Of a stretch of 64,000 bases of DNA, positions 62,401 through 64,000 are shown one piece after another. Each line of letters starts with the position of its first letter. Within the stretch, counting starts at the first letter, position 1. Source of the DNA: Polyangium sp. y55x31 (GTDB lineage: Bacteria; Myxococcota_A; Polyangia; Polyangiales; Polyangiaceae). Under the pieces are notes generated by a model. That model was not told the DNA's origin, did no database searches, and saw only the letters and a list, made by a program, of their open reading frames with translations. The stretch covers positions 124,001 to 188,000 of the forward strand of contig NZ_JARZHG010000001.1 of NCBI RefSeq assembly GCF_029946505.1. The letters run 5' to 3'. The position numbers and the translations under genes were made by a program.

Positions 62401-64000
62401 CCGTTGGGCGTGCTTGGTAAAACGTCGAGCGTCACGAATGCAGACGGAACCATGTACTCGGGCAACGTAGCCCGCAGGTGCTCGCGCAGCGCGCTCGGCG
62501 CGACACCATCCTTCGATGGAGCGACGTAGGCCACGAGCCGCTTGTCCCCCGGCGTGTCCTCACGAGCGAGGACGGCGCACGCACGAACGGCGGGATGCGC
62601 GGACAGCACCGACTCGATTTCTCCGAGCTCGATACGAAAGCCTCGGATCTTGACTTGGTCGTCGACCCGCCCGATGAACTCGAGGTTACCGTCGGCGCGC
62701 CACCGCACGAGATCGCCAGTGCGATACATGCGCGCTCCGGGCTCGGGAGAAAATGGGGAGGGGACGAAGCGCTCCTCCGTCAACTCGGGTTGATTCAGAT
62801 ACCCTCGCGCGACGCCGGCTCCGCCAACGTACAGCTCGCCCGGCGCCCCCATCGGCAAAAGCTCGCGTCCAGCGTCGAGCACATATACGCGCACATTGGC
62901 GAGCGGGCGACCGAGGATCGGCTCCGAGGATGCTTGGATCCTCGTCGCGGTGACGTCGACCGTGCACTCGGTTGGACCGTAGACGTTGAATGCCTTCAGA
63001 GACTCCACGCGGGAGAGGCGCGACCAGGTCGTACCATCGATGGCCTCTCCGCCGACGAGGATGCAGCCAGGCCCCCCTAAGCCGTTCGCGTAGAGCCCCG
63101 CGTCGAGGAGCAGCGCGGCCTGCATTGGAGTGCAATCGAGTACGTCAATCGCTCGTATCTTCAGGAAATCAACGAAACGCTCGCCGTCGAGCCGCACCTC
63201 CTGCGGCACGGGAAGGAGGGTGTCGCCGAACAAGAGCCGGAGCCATTGCTTGACCGACGCGTCGAACGAGATCGACGCATTGAGCGCGACGCGCTGCGAC
63301 GATCGGTATCCCGCATGAACGGCGCGATCCAGCGCGAAGGCGAGGTTCACGGCGGACGCGTGCTCGACGACGACCCCTTTGGGCCTCCCCGTGGAGCCCG
63401 ACGTGTGGATCACATACATTGCATGATGCGGGCGAACTCCCGTCTGCGGAGGCGTGTGGGGCAATGTCGACCACGGGCAAGGGGCCTCGTCCAGGCATAC
63501 GACGCGCGCCCCAGTTGCAGGCGCCCTCGCCTCGAGGTGGGTTTGCGTCAGGAGCACGGGGGCTCGGGTATCCTCCAGGAGGAATTTCATGCGCCCCGCC
63601 GGATACGAGGGGTCGATGGGCACGTACGCGCCGCCGGCTTTGAGGATGCCGAGCAGGCCCACCATCATATCGAGCGACCGATCCACGCAAAGCCCTACGA
63701 GCACCTCGGGCCCGACGCCCAGGGAGCGCAGGTGATGCGCCAATCGATTCGCTTGGGCGTCGAGGACCCCATAACTCATCCGCTGTCCTTCGTACTCCAC
63801 CGCGATCGCATCGGGAGCTCTCCTCGCTTGCTCCTCGAAATGCTCGTGAACGCACCGGCCGGATGGGAACTGCGCCCAGGTATCATTCCATTCGACGAGG
63901 AGCCGCCGCCGCTCCAGCCCCGTGAGCAATCGTAGCCGCCCTACCCGCTCCTCTGGATGGTCCACCACTTCGGCGAGCAACGTCTTGAAGGAATCAGTCC
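56439..64000 (-). CDS. NRPS, 5'-truncated: (C)-A-PCP / C-PCP / C-A-PCP-TE
   Basis: About 2520 residues are present; the frame is open at the right edge, where the end of a condensation domain or its linker is visible. A1 (about 63890-62380) has SGSTGRPKG and a code I read as DAKDLGVVDK, listed in classic tables for glutamate. PCP1 carries its Ser near 62234 in LGGHSLL. The next C domain (HHIITDEWS near 61640) is followed directly by PCP2 (Ser near 60563) with no A domain. The third module has C (HHIVSDG near 60030), A2 (about 59060-57520, code read as DARHVAFMT, not assigned) and PCP3 (Ser near 57398). The TE ends the protein, with nucleophile near 57007 in GHSWGG and a late MHTSM. Both complete C domains look like the ordinary LCL type. 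The TE releases or cyclises the peptide. A racemase, carbamoyltransferase and exporter follow on the same strand. PCP2 must be charged in trans or left unused. Confidence 0.96.
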   Translation of the reverse strand, partial: TDSFKTLLAEVVDHPEERVGRLRLLTGLERRRLLVEWNDTWAQFPSGRCVHEHFEEQARRAPDAIAVEYEGQRMSYGVLDAQANRLAHHLRSLGVGPEVLVGLCVDRSLDMMVGLLGILKAGGAYVPIDPSYPAGRMKFLLEDTRAPVLLTQTHLEARAPATGARVVCLDEAPCPWSTLPHTPPQTGVRPHHAMYVIHTSGSTGRPKGVVVEHASAVNLAFALDRAVHAGYRSSQRVALNASISFDASVKQWLRLLFGDTLLPVPQEVRLDGERFVDFLKIRAIDVLDCTPMQAALLLDAGLYANGLGGPGCILVGGEAIDGTTWSRLSRVESLKAFNVYGPTECTVDVTATRIQASSEPILGRPLANVRVYVLDAGRELLPMGAPGELYVGGAGVARGYLNQPELTEERFVPSPFSPEPGARMYRTGDLVRWRADGNLEFIGRVDDQVKIRGFRIELGEIESVLSAHPAVRACAVLAREDTPGDKRLVAYVAPSKDGVAPSALREHLRATLPEYMVPSAFVTLDVLPSTPNGKVDRRALPAPALDSVSPLRRAPRSRTEHALVGLWQEMLGVKDVGPTEDFFALGGHSLLVVRLLSAMKSALGYAPSMATFFQRPTIEAIAALVDETVERPERAADVRLHERESGAPPYAGLSSTERRIWFLERLYPDARAYQVPRSFRITGDFDAEALRASLFALSERHEILRTGYPEVSGAPTRVVWDRAAIGFHVVDLSALLDDARDASLRDVFSTEIATPFDLERGPLTRVLVARISADEHVVLLHQHHIITDEWSTGILMREWATRYDAIRRGEDSAISSPRFQFSDYARAEQDALEGGAFEPSREYWKKLLTGSPRLTLPFVRVGGERGPGPVDHVSFCLGAEASSALGALARAIGCTPFIVWYAVISALLSRASGQTDFVIGAVVANRDVPGTEGILGFFTNTVALRVMLDGDPSVREWISRARETAIEAYRHQALPFDVVVSDQGMARRSGEPPFFDVSLFEVTGAEGLPGGWSPFSLELPEAVMNAKNALAFAIHHDGEHAGATLAFDTCRVDRAAVIALRDDLQALLVGAIRFSNKRISELCLPKARDIAVESLLDARETHADPQDEGAAPRTATEEVVARIWRDVLGVSRVSVSDDFFGLGGHSLLIVKVAARIRTTLGIDPPLQLLLQNTTVAAQSARIDELRARKPESAQAIPKALRDGPLPLSHAQERIWFLSKLEEDSTAYNMPLRLRLLGDLDTAALEKSLREIVRRHEILRTKFVAMDGEPRQVIGPTEFFLPAVDVAARGSALPFRLDEEPPFRAHLQRISKAEHVLSIDMHHIVSDGLSTGVLLGELTALYAAFREDKPSPLSDLPIQYADFAVWQRAHLSNEAMEGKLASLVRALGGAPPVLSLPQDFPRTARKASAGGSVSHSLGPELSRSVKSLARRNDTTVFVVLLAVFGLELSRWSGEEELVIGTPVAGRSHVELEPLIGLFLNMVALRIDVSGNPSFEGLLGRVRRVAQEGVANQDVPFEKLVAALSPTRHLNHHPVFQVVFNMVPAEGAPFELPGLRVVEETACPSVESKYDLTLYAVDLEGAIELCAVYDAELFAADRIQHLLDQYEHLLLQVCDEPARSIDAYSLITERARSILPDLQAALPEPHHAPVPSLFSEWVERTPDNVALVRGAEAWTYRDLAQKAATISNALVELGVRQSDIVAIRGGKSFGLVASMLGVLDAGGAFLLLDPGLPRSRLAAMLEASGAKYAISLTAEDDEVRGLSSNIIREIRVDPRHGLDGHSTTQVALGTRAIQPNAAAYVFFTSGTTGVPKGVLGVHKSLSHFLQWERKLLGVGRGDRVAQLIALSFDAVLRDIFLPLTSGGSLSLHTDDGLMDGRRFAEWLERDRITLIHTVPSVAETWLSDMADRRAIESLRCIVLAGEPLRDVLIRRLREAFPKAKIMNFYGATETTMTKFFFEVPDRPVTGVQPIGHPMPETQGLVLRNGHLCGIGEAGEIVIRTPFRTNGYINGSEAERRRFSPNPYRDDPEDLLYFTGDVGRYRPDGTISIFGRRDEQVKIRGVRVELRAIEAALSQHPDVERVAVTTFGEGMQKQIVAYVVGRREEGSALSAAPTAAALRHFMRSMVPDYMIPSAFVALDTLPLNTSGKVDRRALPPPALATAPRQKYVPPRSFHEQKCLEIWESVLDVAPMGVRDDFFDLGGHSLLAVRLMAKVEDAFGKRLPLSAIFQHPTVEAMTQLLASFDESHGWAPLVAIQPGGKRRPLFCVPGLGGNVVGFHGLAKHLGPDLPVHGLQTVGLDGVTRPYSTIEEVVDRYITEIRAVSPRGPYRLCGHSWGGRVAFAMAQALVRAGEKVNLWIFDSSSPDMVEPRKNDLNEEQVIADFISGVAATFDEVFSFTADKLAPLASDERFGVLRGCLEKVGVLAPGASLTHVRGLLNVFQANRRMPYVPRDLVPTPFVLFVAADDGEDLGRKKVEGWSALASVTAIRVPGMHTSMLEEPHVQAIAHVIAGQLADLDALEDV
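60440..62060 (-). other. NRPS module 2, C-PCP without adenylation domain
   Basis: The condensation domain starts with [19 protein letters not shown] and has HHIITDEW, with Glu where Gly is usual. It runs to about 60800. A linker of about 40 residues then leads into PCP2, with Ser in LGGHSLL intact. The frame is continuous, so this is a clean absence and not a frameshift. Known precedents such as the last module of syringomycin synthetase are charged in trans by a separate A domain. Confidence 0.9.

Noticed and set aside
1-64000. CRISPR arrays, tRNA or rRNA genes, insertion sequences
   Set aside because: No regularly spaced repeats, cloverleaf sequences, rRNA-like tracts or transposase genes were recognised. 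The repeats seen are homologous PKS module segments.

Overview
The window is about 70% GC. It carries very large modular polyketide synthase (PKS) and non-ribosomal peptide synthetase (NRPS) genes, an ACP-KS-AT-AT loading protein of a kind known from myxobacteria, and DUF697, SPFH and UbiB-like genes. This fits a myxobacterium, probably of the Polyangium/Sorangium group; the organism is an inference, since no rRNA or other marker gene is present.

Region 1 (1-42999, minus strand) is one PKS operon read right to left in four giant genes, the last cut by the window edge. PKS A (34801-42999) is ACP-KS-AT-AT-DH-ER-KR-ACP. PKS B (15219-34808) has four modules, PKS C (4272-15212) has two, and PKS D (1-4272, partial) has at least one. 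Junctions are tight: an 8-nt overlap with a GTG start, a 6-nt gap, and a TGATG overlap. Docking-type termini support the chain order A-B-C-D, giving at least eight condensations. Six single-AT modules look malonyl-specific and one (B4) methylmalonyl-like. Modules B3 and C1 carry a noncanonical DH-like domain; C2 has a canonical DH.

Region 2 (43000-43691) is a divergent intergenic stretch with a perfect 8-bp dyad, a short palindrome and two leader hairpins.

Region 3 (43692-50220, plus strand) starts with two small, very basic proteins that share a motif. A stem-loop resembling a terminator follows. Then comes a tightly packed operon: UbiB/ABC1-type kinase-like protein, Tat-lipoprotein flavin amine oxidase, class I methyltransferase, and membrane-anchored solute-binding protein.

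Region 4 (50248-64000, minus strand) is a second biosynthetic operon. An NRPS (5' end outside the window) is (C)-A-PCP / C-PCP / C-A-PCP-TE, so its middle module has no adenylation domain. It is coupled by ATGA to an aspartate/glutamate-type racemase. A NodU/CmcH-type carbamoyltransferase and a cyclic-peptide-type ABC exporter follow. The same strand continues through a DUF697 membrane protein, a small membrane protein and a prohibitin-like SPFH protein. This operon meets Region 3 tail to tail with only 27 bp between them.

Whether the PKS and NRPS make one product or two cannot be decided from sequence. They lie on the same strand but are separated by about 7 kb of oppositely oriented genes, so two neighbouring clusters is the simpler reading. 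No rRNA, tRNA, CRISPR array, insertion sequence or phage gene was recognised.
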